DNA from: Mycobacterium sp. OTB74
Lineage (GTDB): Bacteria; Actinomycetota; Actinomycetes; Mycobacteriales; Mycobacteriaceae
Direction: 5' to 3'
Length of the DNA stretch: 64,000 nucleotides
Assembly: GCF_029892685.1 (NCBI RefSeq)
Contig: NZ_JARXVD010000011.1
Location: forward strand, 1 to 64,000
Shown here: positions 46,727 through 58,711 of the stretch, in pieces
Layout: each line of letters opens with the position of its first letter
How positions within the stretch are numbered: the stretch's first letter is position 1
Translations under genes and position numbers: made by a program
The notes under the pieces: model-generated
What the model saw: the letters and a program-made list of their open reading frames with translations, nothing else
Told to the model about the DNA's origin: nothing
The model's database searches: none

Positions 46727-47871
46727 CCATCTGGACCACACCCGAACGTGACGCGCTACGAAAGACCGTGCGCGCCTTCGCCGAACGGGAAATCCTGCCC
46801 CACGTCGACGAGTGGGAACGCAGCGGCGACCTACCGCGTTCACTGCATCGCGCTGCCGGCGACGCCGGTCTGCTCGGCGCTCAGGCGCCGGAATCGGTCG
46901 GTGGTGGCGGCGGGGACGGCGCCGACGCAGTGATCGTCTGCGAGGAGCTGCACTACGCCGGCGTACCCGGCGGCGTGTTCGCCTCCCTGTTCACCTGCGG
47001 CATCTCCACGCCACACATGATCGCTGCGGGCGATCAGCGGTTGATCGACACCTACGTCCGTCCGACGTTGCAGGGCAACATGATCGGCTCGCTGGCCATC
47101 ACCGAACCCGGCGGCGGCTCAGACGTCGGGCACCTGACAACCCGCGCGGACCGCGACGGTGACCACTACGTCATCAACGGCGCCAAGACCTACATCACCT
47201 CCGGCGTACGCGCCGACTATGTGGTGACTGCGGTGCGCACCGGTGGACCGGGTGCGGCTGGGGTGTCGCTCATCGTCGTGGACCGGGATACCCCTGGTTT
47301 CCAAGTCAGCCGCAAGCTGGAGAAGATGGGCTGGCGCTCGTCGGATACCGCGGAACTGTCCTACGTCGACGTCCGGGTGCCGGCCGCCAACCTGGTCGGT
47401 CCGGAGAACTCCGGCTTCCTGCAGATCGCCGGGGCTTTCGTTTCAGAGCGCGTCGGCCTTGCCGCCCAGGCATATTCGAGTGCGCAGCGGTGTCTCGACC
47501 TCACGGTGCAGTGGTGCCGAGATCGGGAAACCTTCGGCCGGCCGTTGATCTCACGGCAGTCCGTGCAGAACACCCTCGCCGAAATGGCCCGCCGCATCGA
47601 CGTGGCCCGGATCTATACCCGGCATGTCGTCGAGCGTCAGCTGGCCGGTGAGACGAACCTGATCGCTGAGGTGTGCTTCGCCAAGAACACTGCGGTGGAG
47701 GCCGGCGAGTGGGTGGCCAACGCGGCCGTGCAGTTGTTCGGCGGGATGGGCTACATGGCCGAGTCCGAGGTCGAACGTCAGTACCGAGACATGCGCATAA
47801 TCGGCATCGGCGGCGGCACCACCGAGATTCTGACCTCGCTGGCCGCCAAGGCATTGGGGTTCCAGTCATGA
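46723..47871 (+). CDS. fadE13: Acyl-CoA dehydrogenase (FadE13-like)
   Basis: 382 residues from a GTG in a GTGA overlap. ACAD motifs: GSLAITEPGGGSDVGHL (FAD binding), VINGAKTYITSG, KLEKMGWRSSDTAELSYVDVRVP, and the C-terminal QLFGGMGYMAESEVERQYRDMRI. It oxidises an acyl-CoA to the 2-enoyl-CoA with FAD, passing electrons to ETF. The catalytic base is expected in the region around YMAESEVERQYRD, where E is present. It overlaps the next gene by 4 bp. Substrate is inferred as a branched or terpenoid acyl-CoA from context. Confidence 0.9.
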
Positions 47872-49463
47872 CCAAGTTGAAGTCCACCCTCGATCCGCGT
47901 TCGGCGGCCTACACCGAGGCAGCCGACGCCATGACGGCCAAACTCGACGAACTCGCCACCGAGCACGCCAAGGCGCTGGCCGGCGGCGGCGCGAAATACG
48001 TTGACCGCCATCACGCTCGGGGCAAACTGACCCCCCGTGAACGCATCGAGCTGCTGGTCGACCCGGACTCGCCGTTCCTCGAGCTGAGCCCGCTTGCCGC
48101 CTGGGGCAGCGACTTCGTCGTCGGCGCCAGCCTGGTCACCGGTATCGGCGTAGTGGAGGGCGTCGAGTGCCTGATCGTGGCCAACGACCCCACCGTCAAG
48201 GGCGGGACCAGCAACCCGTGGACGCTGAAAAAGATGCTGCGCGCCAATCAGATTGCCCGGGAGAACCGGTTACCGGTGATCTCGATGGTCGAGTCGGGCG
48301 GCGCTGATCTGCCCACCCAGAAGGAGATCTTCATCCCGGGTGGGGCGATGTTCCGCGACCTGACCCGACTGTCCGCGGCAGGTATCCCGACCATCGCGCT
48401 GGTGTTCGGCAACTCCACCGCCGGCGGCGCGTACATCCCCGGTATGTCCGATCACGTGGTGATGATCAAGGAACGCTCCAAGGTGTTCCTTGCGGGGCCG
48501 CCGCTGGTCAAGATGGCCACCGGAGAGGAGTCCGACGACGAAGCGCTCGGTGGCGCAGAAATGCATTCCCGCACTTCGGGTCTGGGTGACTATCTGGCGC
48601 AGGACGAACTTGATGCCATCCGAATCGGTCGACGCATCGTGGCCCGGCTGAACTGGCGCAAGCAGGGCCCGACTCCGGCGCCGGTCGTCGAGCCGCTGTT
48701 CCCCGAGGAGGAACTGCTCGGCATCGTTGGTGCGGACCTTCGCATCCCGTTCGACCCGCGGGACGTGATCGCCCGAATCGTGGACGGCTCGGATTTCGAT
48801 GAATTCAAGCCGGTCTACGGCTCATCGCTGGTGACTGGCTGGGCCACGCTGTGGGGGTACCCGGTCGGCATCCTGGCCAACGCCCGTGGCGTGCTCTTCA
48901 GCGAAGAGTCTCAGAAGGCCACCCAGTTCATCCAGCTGGCCAACCGGTCCAACACGCCGTTGTTGTTCCTGCACAACACAACCGGCTACATGGTGGGCAA
49001 GGCCTACGAGGAAGGCGGGATGATCAAGCACGGCTCGATGATGATCAACGCCGTATCCAACTCCACGGTGCCCCACATCTCGCTGTTGATCGGCGCCTCG
49101 TACGGCGCCGGCCACTACGGCATGTGTGGACGCGCCTACGACCCGCGCTTCCTGTTCGCCTGGCCCAGTTCGAAATCCGCGGTGATGGGCGGCACCCAAC
49201 TCGCCGGTGTGCTCTCGATCGTCAATAGGGCGGCCACCGAGGCTCGGGGCGGGCAGGTTGACGAGGCGGCCGATGCCGCGCTGCGGGCAGCGGTGGAGGC
49301 TCAGATCGAGACCGAGTCACTGCCGATGTTCCTGTCCGGCCGGCTTTACGACGACGGCGTCATCGACCCCCGCGATACCCGAACGGTGTTGGGAATGTGC
49401 TTGTCCGCCATTGCCAATGCCCCGATCGAGGGGACGTCGAACTTCGGCGTCTTCCGGATGTGA
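47868..49463 (+). CDS. accD2: Acyl-CoA carboxylase beta subunit (carboxyltransferase)
   Basis: 531 residues from the ATG at 47868 (MTKLKSTLDPRSAAY), overlapping the fadE stop. The N-terminal half has ARGKLTPRERIELLVDP and the acyl-CoA site SGGADLPTQKEIF, SAAGIPTIALVFGNSTAGGAY. The C-terminal half has the biotin site LLFLHNTTGYMVGKAYEEGG and HISLLIGASYGAGHYGM, FAWPSSKSAVMGG. This layout is that of 3-methylcrotonyl-/geranyl-CoA carboxylases rather than of propionyl-CoA carboxylase. It forms a complex with the alpha subunit encoded 43 bp downstream. Confidence 0.93.
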   Translation: MTKLKSTLDPRSAAYTEAADAMTAKLDELATEHAKALAGGGAKYVDRHHARGKLTPRERIELLVDPDSPFLELSPLAAWGSDFVVGASLVTGIGVVEGVECLIVANDPTVKGGTSNPWTLKKMLRANQIARENRLPVISMVESGGADLPTQKEIFIPGGAMFRDLTRLSAAGIPTIALVFGNSTAGGAYIPGMSDHVVMIKERSKVFLAGPPLVKMATGEESDDEALGGAEMHSRTSGLGDYLAQDELDAIRIGRRIVARLNWRKQGPTPAPVVEPLFPEEELLGIVGADLRIPFDPRDVIARIVDGSDFDEFKPVYGSSLVTGWATLWGYPVGILANARGVLFSEESQKATQFIQLANRSNTPLLFLHNTTGYMVGKAYEEGGMIKHGSMMINAVSNSTVPHISLLIGASYGAGHYGMCGRAYDPRFLFAWPSSKSAVMGGTQLAGVLSIVNRAATEARGGQVDEAADAALRAAVEAQIETESLPMFLSGRLYDDGVIDPRDTRTVLGMCLSAIANAPIEGTSNFGVFRM

Positions 49464-49506
49464 CCATGAGCATTTCTACCGCCGAACGTGAGTTTGGAGT
49501 ACCCCG

Positions 49507-51461
<1,955 letters not shown>

Positions 51462-51465
<4 letters not shown>

Positions 51466-52625
51466 GCATGTCTTTCATCGAATCCGAAGAGCGCAAGGCG
51501 CTACGCGAGGCGGTCGCCGCAATGGCCGCCAACTACGGGCAGGACTACTACCTGGAGAAGGCCCGCGCAGGCCAGTACACCGACGAATTGTGGTCAGAGG
51601 CAGGCAAACTCGGCTTCCTCGGCGTCAACATGCCCGAGGAGTACGGCGGCGGCGGCGCCGGCATGTACGAACTGAGCCTGATCATGGAGGAGATGGCCGC
51701 GGGTGGCTGTCCACTGCTGATGATGGTGGTCTCGTCGGCCATCAACGGCACCATCATTTCCAAGTACGGCACCGAGGAACAGAAGAAGCGCTGGGTTCCG
51801 GGTCTGGCGGACGGCTCCTTGACCATGGCGTTCGCGATCACCGAGCCGGATGCCGGCTCCAACAGCCATCGCATCACCACAACCGCACGCCGCGACGGCA
51901 GCGACTGGATCCTCTCTGGCCAAAAGGTGTTCATCTCGGGCATCGACCAGGCGGACGCGGTGCTGGTCGTCGGGCGCACTGAGGACCACAAGACCGGCAA
52001 CCTCAAGCCCGCGTTGTTCGTGGTGCCCACCGATGCCAAGGGCTTGTCCTGGACCAAGATCGAGATGGAGATCATCAGCCCGGAAAGCCAGTTCCAGGTG
52101 TTCCTCGATGAGGTTCGGGTGCCCTCGGACGCCCTGGTGGGCTCCGAAGACGCCGCAATCGCACAGCTTTTCGCCGGTCTGAACCCCGAACGCATCATCG
52201 GTGCCGCCATGGCGGTCGGCTGGGGCCGCTTTGCCATCCGCAAGGCCGCCGACTACCTCAAGACCCGGCAGGTCTGGAAGGTGCCGATCGGCGCGCACCA
52301 GGGCCTGTCACACCCGCTGGCACAGATCCACGTCGAGGTCGAGCTGGCCAAGCTGATGATGCAGAAGGCCGCCACCCTCTACGACGCCGGAGATGACTTC
52401 GGTGCCGCCGAGGCGGCCAACATGGCCAAATACGCCGCCGGTGAAGCATCGGTGCGGGCGGTCGATCAGGCGGTGCAGTCACTCGGCGGCAACGGCTTGA
52501 CCAAGGAGTACGGCATCGCCGCCGCGGTCACCCAGTCACGGTTGGGCCGGATTGCCCCGGTCAGTCGCGAGATGATCCTGAACTTCGTGGCGCAGACCTC
52601 GCTGGGCCTCCCCCGGTCGTACTGA
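51462..52625 (+). CDS. fadE12: Acyl-CoA dehydrogenase (FadE12-like)
   Basis: 387 residues, ATG in an ATGA overlap with accA2 (an ATG two codons later is also possible). ACAD motifs are LTMAFAITEPDAGSNSHRI, WILSGQKVFISGID, EVRVPSDALVGSEDAAIAQ and the C-terminal QSLGGNGLTKEYGIAAAVTQSR, where Glu in TKEYG is in the position of the catalytic base. This form resembles citronellyl-CoA/acyl-CoA dehydrogenases of the AtuD type. It is the second dehydrogenase of the operon. Confidence 0.9.
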
Positions 52626-52677
52626 TGAGCGCCTGCGCGAAGATTAGACGGTACTGATCGAAGAGGAGAGGGCACTG

Positions 52678-53445
52678 ATGAGCGCGCTGGTCCACTACAC
52701 GGTCGACGGAAATGTCGCCAGGCTGACGCTGGATTCGCCGCACAACCGCAACGCGATTTCGACCGCCTTGGTCGATCAGCTCCGTCAGGGTCTGGCCGAT
52801 GCGGCCGACGATCCGGGCGTGCGGGTGGTGGTCCTTGGGCACACCGGAGGCACGTTCTGCGCCGGCGCGGATTTGACTGAGGCCGCCGGCCGGGACCCGG
52901 GCGATCTGGCGGTCGCTCGGGCTCAGGAGGCGACGACGCTTCTGCGCTCGATCCTGGAGCTGCCGGTGCCGGTGATCGCCGCCGTCGACGGCCACGTGCG
53001 GGCCGGCGGTATGGGGTTGATCGGCGCCTGCGATCTGGTGGTTGCCGGCACCGCCAGCACGTTCGCTCTGACCGAGGCACGCATCGGTGTCGCGCCGTCG
53101 ATCATCTCGCTGACCCTGCTACCCAAGATGACCGCGCGCGCCGCGGGTCGGTACTTCGTCACCGGGGAGAAGTTCGACGCCGCTGAGGCCGCGCGGATCG
53201 GGTTGGTCACCATCGCGACCGATGACGTCACCGGCGTTGTGAATGCCCTGGCCGCAGAGATCGGCAAAGGTTCGCCGCAGGGTCTGGCAACCTCCAAGGC
53301 CTTGACCACAACTGCCATCCTCGATGACTTCGACCGACACGCCCGAGCGCTCGCCGAACAATCTGCTCGGCTGTTCGTGTCCGACGAGGCCCGCGAAGGG
53401 ATGATGGCCTTCCTGCAGAAACGGTCGCCGAACTGGGTCGGATGA
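52678..53445 (+). CDS. echA7: Enoyl-CoA hydratase/isomerase (EchA7-like)
   Basis: 255 residues, with an AGGAGAGGG RBS. Crotonase fold: NRNAISTALVDQL, oxyanion hole VVLGHTGGTFCAGADL and VRAGGMGLIGACDLVVAG, and the catalytic-loop segment FALTEARIGVAPSII (Glu in TEAR). In the Atu/Liu pathways the hydratase acts on the carboxylated glutaconyl-CoA product of the carboxylase. It is 52 bp downstream of fadE12 and ends the operon; the DUF1707 gene follows after 90 bp. Confidence 0.9.
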   Translation: MSALVHYTVDGNVARLTLDSPHNRNAISTALVDQLRQGLADAADDPGVRVVVLGHTGGTFCAGADLTEAAGRDPGDLAVARAQEATTLLRSILELPVPVIAAVDGHVRAGGMGLIGACDLVVAGTASTFALTEARIGVAPSIISLTLLPKMTARAAGRYFVTGEKFDAAEAARIGLVTIATDDVTGVVNALAAEIGKGSPQGLATSKALTTTAILDDFDRHARALAEQSARLFVSDEAREGMMAFLQKRSPNWVG

Positions 53446-53535
53446 CGCTGATTGGGCGGCCGGCCGATGCATCAAGGCGGCGACAGTTCTGTCAACGGTC
53501 TTGCATGTGGAGTCGTTCGTCGTAGGCTCGTCTTG

Positions 53536-54117
53536 ATGAGCACCCCTGGTTCGCGCGGTAACCGCATGCGCGCCGCCGATACCGATCGCATGCAGACAGC
53601 TCATTTGCTCAGTGATGCGGCGGCTACCGGACGGCTGCCGATGTCCGAGTACGAAGATCGGCTGAGCCGGGCCTATTCTGCCGAGACCTACGAAGAGTTG
53701 TCGGAGCTCAGTGCCGACCTGCCGTACATCTCGACCGCGCCGATGAAGGCCGGCGGCAAGTGTCACCCCGCGCCGTCGACAGTATTGCTGGCCATCATGA
53801 GCGGCTTCGAGCGGCGCGGGCGCTGGAACGTGCCCAAGCGGTTGACATCGTTCGCTTTGCTCGGCGGCGGTGTGATCGATCTGCGCTACGCCGACTTCAC
53901 CTCGCCCGAGGTGGAAATCAATTCGTACTCGATCTTCGGTGGGCAGACCATCCTGCTGCCGCCCGAGGTCAATGTCGACGCGCACGGCATAGGCGTGATG
54001 GGTGCGTTCGACCATCTGGGAAAGCAGGGCACTCCCGGTGCCCCGCATGTCACCATCCGCGGCTTCTCGTTGTGGGGCAGCGTCGGCATCAAGCGCAAGA
54101 ACCGCAAGCGCCCATGA
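53536..54117 (+). CDS. DUF1707 domain protein with LiaF-like C-terminus
   Basis: 193 residues from the ATG at 53536, chosen because it starts just before the conserved DUF1707 block; the frame is open upstream from 53452 without an RBS. DUF1707: MRAADTDRMQTAHLLSDAAATGRLPMSEYEDRLSRAYSAETYEEL (short excerpts RAADTDR and LPMSEYEDRL are the diagnostic parts). The C-terminal half has a repeated beta-helix-like pattern (GVIDLRYADF, NSYSIFGGQTILLPPEV) like the LiaF/DUF2154 cell-wall-active domain. Homologue of Rv0966c. Role unknown, likely envelope-associated. Confidence 0.8.
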   Translation: MSTPGSRGNRMRAADTDRMQTAHLLSDAAATGRLPMSEYEDRLSRAYSAETYEELSELSADLPYISTAPMKAGGKCHPAPSTVLLAIMSGFERRGRWNVPKRLTSFALLGGGVIDLRYADFTSPEVEINSYSIFGGQTILLPPEVNVDAHGIGVMGAFDHLGKQGTPGAPHVTIRGFSLWGSVGIKRKNRKRP

Positions 54118-54199
54118 CTCTGCTGTAGGTCCGCTTGGAATTGGCTTCAAGTGGGCAAGATCAAAGCCTGTACATAGGCTTGCCGTCCACCATGACGCA

Positions 54200-55507
54200 A
54201 TGGCGACGCAATCCCCGGAGTGGATGGCCGCGGCCCGGGTGCTGCGCCGGACCGGGTTCGGTACCACCGGTTCCTCCGTCGACGCGGCTTTAGCGCAGCT
54301 GGACTACCTGGCGGCAGCACTCAACAGCGATCCGGAAACGGACCCCGGAACCACGCTGACCCCGATTCCGCTGCTGCCGGCGCCCACCGCAGTCGGTAAG
54401 CGAGCGACCGTCGCCGCCCGCAAGGCCTACAACAAGACGCTCAACGAACAGATGCACGTCCTGTCGACCTGGTGGTTGGACCGCATGGTGTCGGTGCAAC
54501 AGCCCCTTCACGAGAAGCTCACGCTGCTGTGGCACAACCACTTCGCCACCTCGGCCGCCAAGGTGCGCCAGGCCGCCACGATGGGTGCGCAGAACCAGAA
54601 GCTCCGCGCCGGTGTGCTGGGCGACTTTCGGTCGTTGGCCTACGCGATGCTCACCGATCCGGCCATGCTGCGGTGGCTCGATGGTCAACAGAACACCAAG
54701 AAGGCCGCGAACGAAAACCTGTCGCGAGAATTCATGGAACTGTTCGCACTGGGACATGGCAACGGCTACACCGAATCTGATGTCCGGGAGGGAGCCCGGG
54801 CGTTGACCGGTTGGGTGATCGCCAAGGATGGCCAGGCCACCCTGGTGGCCAAGCGGCACGATACCGGCTCCAAGACGCTTTTGGGAGTCACCGGACCGCT
54901 CGACGCCCAGTCCTTCTGTGACACCGTCCTGGCCCGTCCGGAGTCGTCGACCTTTGTCGCACAACGTCTTTGGCAACAGCTGGCGTCCGACAACCCGCCA
55001 TCACCCGATGCGTTGTCCCGCCTCATCGGTGCGTACGGACCGGGCCAGGATCTGAAAGCCCTGACGTCAGCCGTCCTGACCGATCCGGAGTTCGCTTCGC
55101 AGCCTTCGTCGTTGGTGAACACGCCGGTCGAATGGATGGTCGGTCTGCTTCGCTCGCTCAAGGTGCCGGTCACCCCGGAGAACCACGCGGTGATCGATCA
55201 GAGTCTGAAAATCCTTGGGCAGCAACCGTTCTATCCACCCGACGTGGGTGGCTGGCCGCGCGGCCAGGCCTGGCTGTCGACTGCCAGCGCCGGTGTGCGG
55301 TTACGGGCGGCCACCGCCCTGGCCCGCAAAGGTGATGTCTCGTCGGTGGCCGATGTCGCTCCGTCGGACCGCATCGACGCGGCGGGCTATCTGTTGGGCA
55401 TCGGATCATGGACCGACCGGAGCGCAGCGGCCTTGCGCCCCTTGGTCAATCGTCCAACGGAACTGGTCGCTGCGGCGGCCAACACCCCAGAGAACCTCAC
55501 TTCCTAG
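54200..55507 (+). CDS. DUF1800 family protein
   Basis: 435 residues from the ATG at 54200 (MATQSPEWMAAARVLRRTGFG); the open frame upstream from 54002 overlaps the previous gene and is rejected. DUF1800 features: LTLLWHNHFATSAAKV, MLRWLDGQQNTKKAANENLSREFMELFALG, YTESDVREGARALTGW, and VGGWPRGQAWLSTA. DUF1800 proteins nearly always pair with a downstream DUF1501 protein, as here (8 bp apart). The function of the pair is not established; they are thought to be secreted. Confidence 0.85.
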   Translation: MATQSPEWMAAARVLRRTGFGTTGSSVDAALAQLDYLAAALNSDPETDPGTTLTPIPLLPAPTAVGKRATVAARKAYNKTLNEQMHVLSTWWLDRMVSVQQPLHEKLTLLWHNHFATSAAKVRQAATMGAQNQKLRAGVLGDFRSLAYAMLTDPAMLRWLDGQQNTKKAANENLSREFMELFALGHGNGYTESDVREGARALTGWVIAKDGQATLVAKRHDTGSKTLLGVTGPLDAQSFCDTVLARPESSTFVAQRLWQQLASDNPPSPDALSRLIGAYGPGQDLKALTSAVLTDPEFASQPSSLVNTPVEWMVGLLRSLKVPVTPENHAVIDQSLKILGQQPFYPPDVGGWPRGQAWLSTASAGVRLRAATALARKGDVSSVADVAPSDRIDAAGYLLGIGSWTDRSAAALRPLVNRPTELVAAAANTPENLTS

Positions 55508-55515
55508 GACGACGC

Positions 55516-56727
55516 ATGGTCGAGATGAATCGCCGCAGGTTTCTGTTCGCCAGCACTGGGTTGACCGCCGCCGGACTGTTGGCGGGTGGCGTCTTTGGGC
55601 TGCCAGAGTTGATGCAGGCAGCCCGGGACCGGCCCCTGGCTGCAGGCTCGGGGATCCTGGTACTGGTGACGATGTACGGGGGCAACGACGGCATCAACTC
55701 GCTGATCCCCTACGCCGACCCGGCCTATCACCAGGCCCGTCCCGAATTGGCCTATGCAGCATCGGATGTGCTGCACCTGGATTCCCAACTCGGGTTGAAT
55801 CCGGGAATGCGCGGCCTGGCCGGGCTTTGGCAGAAAAAACAACTCGCCATCGTCCGCGGGGTTGGTTATCCCAAGCCCGACCACAGCCATTTTCGGTCTA
55901 TGGACATCTGGCAGACCGCCTCGCCGGAGGAGCCGGTTTCCACCGGTTGGATCGGGCGATGGCTCGACGCGACCGGCGACGATCCACTGCGCGCGGTCAA
56001 CATCGGCACCGTGCTACCGCCGCTGGCAGTAGGCGAAAAAGTCACTGCAGCAGCGCTTTCAGTCAAGGGCGATAGCACCGTCAAGTCCTTCGCCGAAACC
56101 ATCGACTCGCTGGGCACCGCTGATCCGCAGGACACCCCGGCCATGGCAATGGTGCGCGGGTCGTACCGCTCTGCCCAGACAGCCGATGCGGCGTTACAAC
56201 CAGCGACCCAGCAACCCGTGGTGAGGCCCGCACACCAGCAGGCCAAGGCCGCCAGTGGGTTGGCCGAACAACTCGAGGTGGTAGCCCGGTGCATCAAGGC
56301 GGGAGTGCCGACGCAGGTGTACACCGTGAGCCTGGGTGGATTCGACACCCATGCCAACGAACGGGGCACGCAGCAACGACTCCTTGGCCAACTCGATGCC
56401 GCGGTCACCGGCTTTCTGCAGCAGATGTCATCCGACCCACGCGGTAAAAACCTTGTGCTGATGACCTATTCAGAGTTCGGCCGCAGGGTTAGGGCCAACG
56501 CGTCACAGGGCACCGACCACGGCACCGCAGGACCCATGTTCATCGCCGGCCTGCCCGTCAAGGGCGGGTTCTATGGCGACGAGCCGTCACTGACCGACCT
56601 GGACAACGGAGACCTCAAGGTCACCACGGACTTTCGCGATGTCTACCACGAAGTACTGGCGTGCACGCTCGGTGCCGACCCCGCACCGATCGTCGGCTCC
56701 AACCGCAAAGAAGTCGGCTTCCTCTAG
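55516..56727 (+). CDS. DUF1501 family protein with Tat signal
   Basis: 403 residues from the ATG at 55516 (a start three codons later is also open). The N-terminus MNRRRFLFASTGLTAAG is a twin-arginine signal, with a hydrophobic stretch ending near GVFGLPEL. The DUF1501 (sulfatase-like fold) pattern follows: TMYGGNDGINSLIPY, VGYPKPDHSHFRSMDIWQT, TVSLGGFDTHAN, MTYSEFGRRVRANASQGTDHGTAGPMFI. It forms an operon with the DUF1800 gene, and its stop overlaps the convergent VWA gene by four bases. The folded protein is probably exported by Tat with a bound metal. Confidence 0.85.
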   Translation: MVEMNRRRFLFASTGLTAAGLLAGGVFGLPELMQAARDRPLAAGSGILVLVTMYGGNDGINSLIPYADPAYHQARPELAYAASDVLHLDSQLGLNPGMRGLAGLWQKKQLAIVRGVGYPKPDHSHFRSMDIWQTASPEEPVSTGWIGRWLDATGDDPLRAVNIGTVLPPLAVGEKVTAAALSVKGDSTVKSFAETIDSLGTADPQDTPAMAMVRGSYRSAQTADAALQPATQQPVVRPAHQQAKAASGLAEQLEVVARCIKAGVPTQVYTVSLGGFDTHANERGTQQRLLGQLDAAVTGFLQQMSSDPRGKNLVLMTYSEFGRRVRANASQGTDHGTAGPMFIAGLPVKGGFYGDEPSLTDLDNGDLKVTTDFRDVYHEVLACTLGADPAPIVGSNRKEVGFL

Positions 56728-58691
56728 CGGCGGCGACGACGGGAGCGCAGGTAGTCACCGACCACCGCGGCACCCAGCCCATCCAGCTCCGGCACCACCA
56801 CCCGGCCTTCGACACGACGCGCCACCTGGTCGATGAACCGCGCCAGCCCGGGGTCGCTACCCAGCCGGAAGATGGTGATCTGTGCGCCCATTCGAGCCAC
56901 CTCGTCGAAGCTGCGCACGGTGAAAGCGATGGTGCGCGGATGCGGTGGGTAGTCGAAGAAGGTCTCGGTGCCTTCTCGGTACTGCTCCAGGTGCGCCGTC
57001 GGTTCACCGTCGGTGACCACCAAAATCACCGGCTGCGCATTCGGATGCCGACGTAGGTGCCGCGCGGCCAGCAGCAGTGCGTGGTGCAGATTGGTGCCCT
57101 GCTCGTAGACACCTTCCAGGCCGGTCAACTCCGCCGCACTCACCGTCCGAGCATGCCGGCCAAAAGCGATGATCTCCAACGCATCCGACCGGAATCTGGT
57201 ACTCACCAGGTGGTTGAGCGCCAGCGCGGTTCGCTTCATGGGCAACCAGCGGTTCTCCATCACCATGGAGAACGAGGTGTCCACCAACAGCACCACCGCG
57301 GCCTGGGTACGGGTCTCGGTCTCCGAAATCTCCACATCATCGACGCTGATCCGTAGTGGGCCATCGTCGCCCGTACCAGATTGGCGCAGAACGGTATTGG
57401 TCAGGGTCCGGGTGACGTTCCACGGCTCGGTGTCGCCGAACTGCCAGGGCCGGGTGGCTCCGGTCAGCTCTCCTGCAGCGCCGGCCCGACGGGTGTCCCT
57501 CTCACCGTGGCGGCCGGAAAGCTGTTGCGCCACATCACGCAGTGCTGCCTGACCGAGTTGGCGCATCGCCTTGGGCGACAGCCGCCAGTTGCCGTCCGAA
57601 CCGCGATCCAGGAATCCCTGATTCATCAGGGCCCGTTCCAGTTCGGCCAGACTACGAGCATCGACGGCAGCCTCGTCGCCGAGCTGACGGGCCAGCATGT
57701 CCAGGTCAACGTCGTCCATCTGGGCACCGGCATAGCTCTGCGAAAGCTGTTCGGCCAGCTGCTCAAGCTCTGCGACGTCTTCCAGGGCCCGCGCAGCCTC
57801 CCCCATGCCCAGCGGGTTGTTTCCGGTGAAACTCTGCTCGCCGGTCCAGTCCTCGCCCGGGCGTGCGGCCTGCAAATGCTGATCCAGCCGATCCAACGCG
57901 TTGATCAGTGACGGCGAACCGAATGCCTGCTGCGCCAACGCATCCAGCTCGGCACGCTGATCGGCCGACAGACTGTTGCGAAAGCGCTGAGCAGCGGCAG
58001 CACGCTTGGCCAGCGAGTCCAGCAGTTCATCGATGTTCTGCGGGTTCTCCGGGAAGTACTGGCCGTGTTTGGCCATGAATTCCTGAAAATCCTGCTGGGT
58101 GTCCTCGCCACGGGAGTGCTTGTCCAGCAGGTTGTTCAGGTCGTCCAGCATGTCGTTGACAGCTTGACGGTCCTCGTCGGTGGCGTTTTCCAGTGCCTCC
58201 TTCATGCCGGCAAAACGCTGGTCCAGCATCTCCCGACCGAGCAGATCTTTGATCTGCTCGTACTTCTCTCGGGCTTCGGTTGAGCGCCAGTCGTATTCGG
58301 ACAGCTCTTGCACAGCCTTGGCCGGTGACGGGGAAAGAGACTCCAGCTGCAACTCACCGAACCGGGCATCGTCGTCCAAAGCCCGAGCCAGTTCCTTACG
58401 CTCGGCCAGTACCGCCTCGTCGAGCAGCTTCTTGATTTCTTGCAACGTGCCGTCAAGATTGTTGCGGGACAACAGTTCCCGACGTCGGCGGTTGGCCTCG
58501 GCGGCCAGTCGATCGGCGCCACGCATGTTTTCTGTGCCGCGCCGCAACAACTCTGACAATGCCCGCCGGGGCGATGCCCCCTCCATGACGTCCTGGCCGA
58601 TCCGCTCCAGCGCGTCGCGCAGGTCGACCGGCGGAGCCAATGGATCGGGGCCGCCGGTGTACCGCGAATACCGGGAGGTGTGCTTACTCAT
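56724..58691 (-). CDS. VWA domain protein (Rv0959 homologue)
   Basis: 655 residues. The N-terminal two-thirds are Glu/Gln/Leu-rich and helical (about 15-400). The C-terminal von Willebrand A domain has a complete MIDAS: DTSFS (VVLLVDTSFSM), GTNL and TDGEP (VVTDGEPT). It ends in a short Arg-rich tail. It follows the AAA ATPase gene by 20 bp, so the pair forms a MoxR/VWA chaperone system like Mg-chelatase I/D or CoxD/E, likely assembling or activating a metal enzyme. Its client is unknown. Confidence 0.87.
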   Translation of the reverse strand: MSKHTSRYSRYTGGPDPLAPPVDLRDALERIGQDVMEGASPRRALSELLRRGTENMRGADRLAAEANRRRRELLSRNNLDGTLQEIKKLLDEAVLAERKELARALDDDARFGELQLESLSPSPAKAVQELSEYDWRSTEAREKYEQIKDLLGREMLDQRFAGMKEALENATDEDRQAVNDMLDDLNNLLDKHSRGEDTQQDFQEFMAKHGQYFPENPQNIDELLDSLAKRAAAAQRFRNSLSADQRAELDALAQQAFGSPSLINALDRLDQHLQAARPGEDWTGEQSFTGNNPLGMGEAARALEDVAELEQLAEQLSQSYAGAQMDDVDLDMLARQLGDEAAVDARSLAELERALMNQGFLDRGSDGNWRLSPKAMRQLGQAALRDVAQQLSGRHGERDTRRAGAAGELTGATRPWQFGDTEPWNVTRTLTNTVLRQSGTGDDGPLRISVDDVEISETETRTQAAVVLLVDTSFSMVMENRWLPMKRTALALNHLVSTRFRSDALEIIAFGRHARTVSAAELTGLEGVYEQGTNLHHALLLAARHLRRHPNAQPVILVVTDGEPTAHLEQYREGTETFFDYPPHPRTIAFTVRSFDEVARMGAQITIFRLGSDPGLARFIDQVARRVEGRVVVPELDGLGAAVVGDYLRSRRRRR

Positions 58692-58711
58692 GAGCTACAC
58701 CCACCACTTGT

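Noticed and set aside
47673..47867. 65-residue N-terminal extension of accD2
   Set aside because: It lies within fadE13 in another frame; the ATG at 47868 is in an ATGA overlap and gives the normal carboxyltransferase start.
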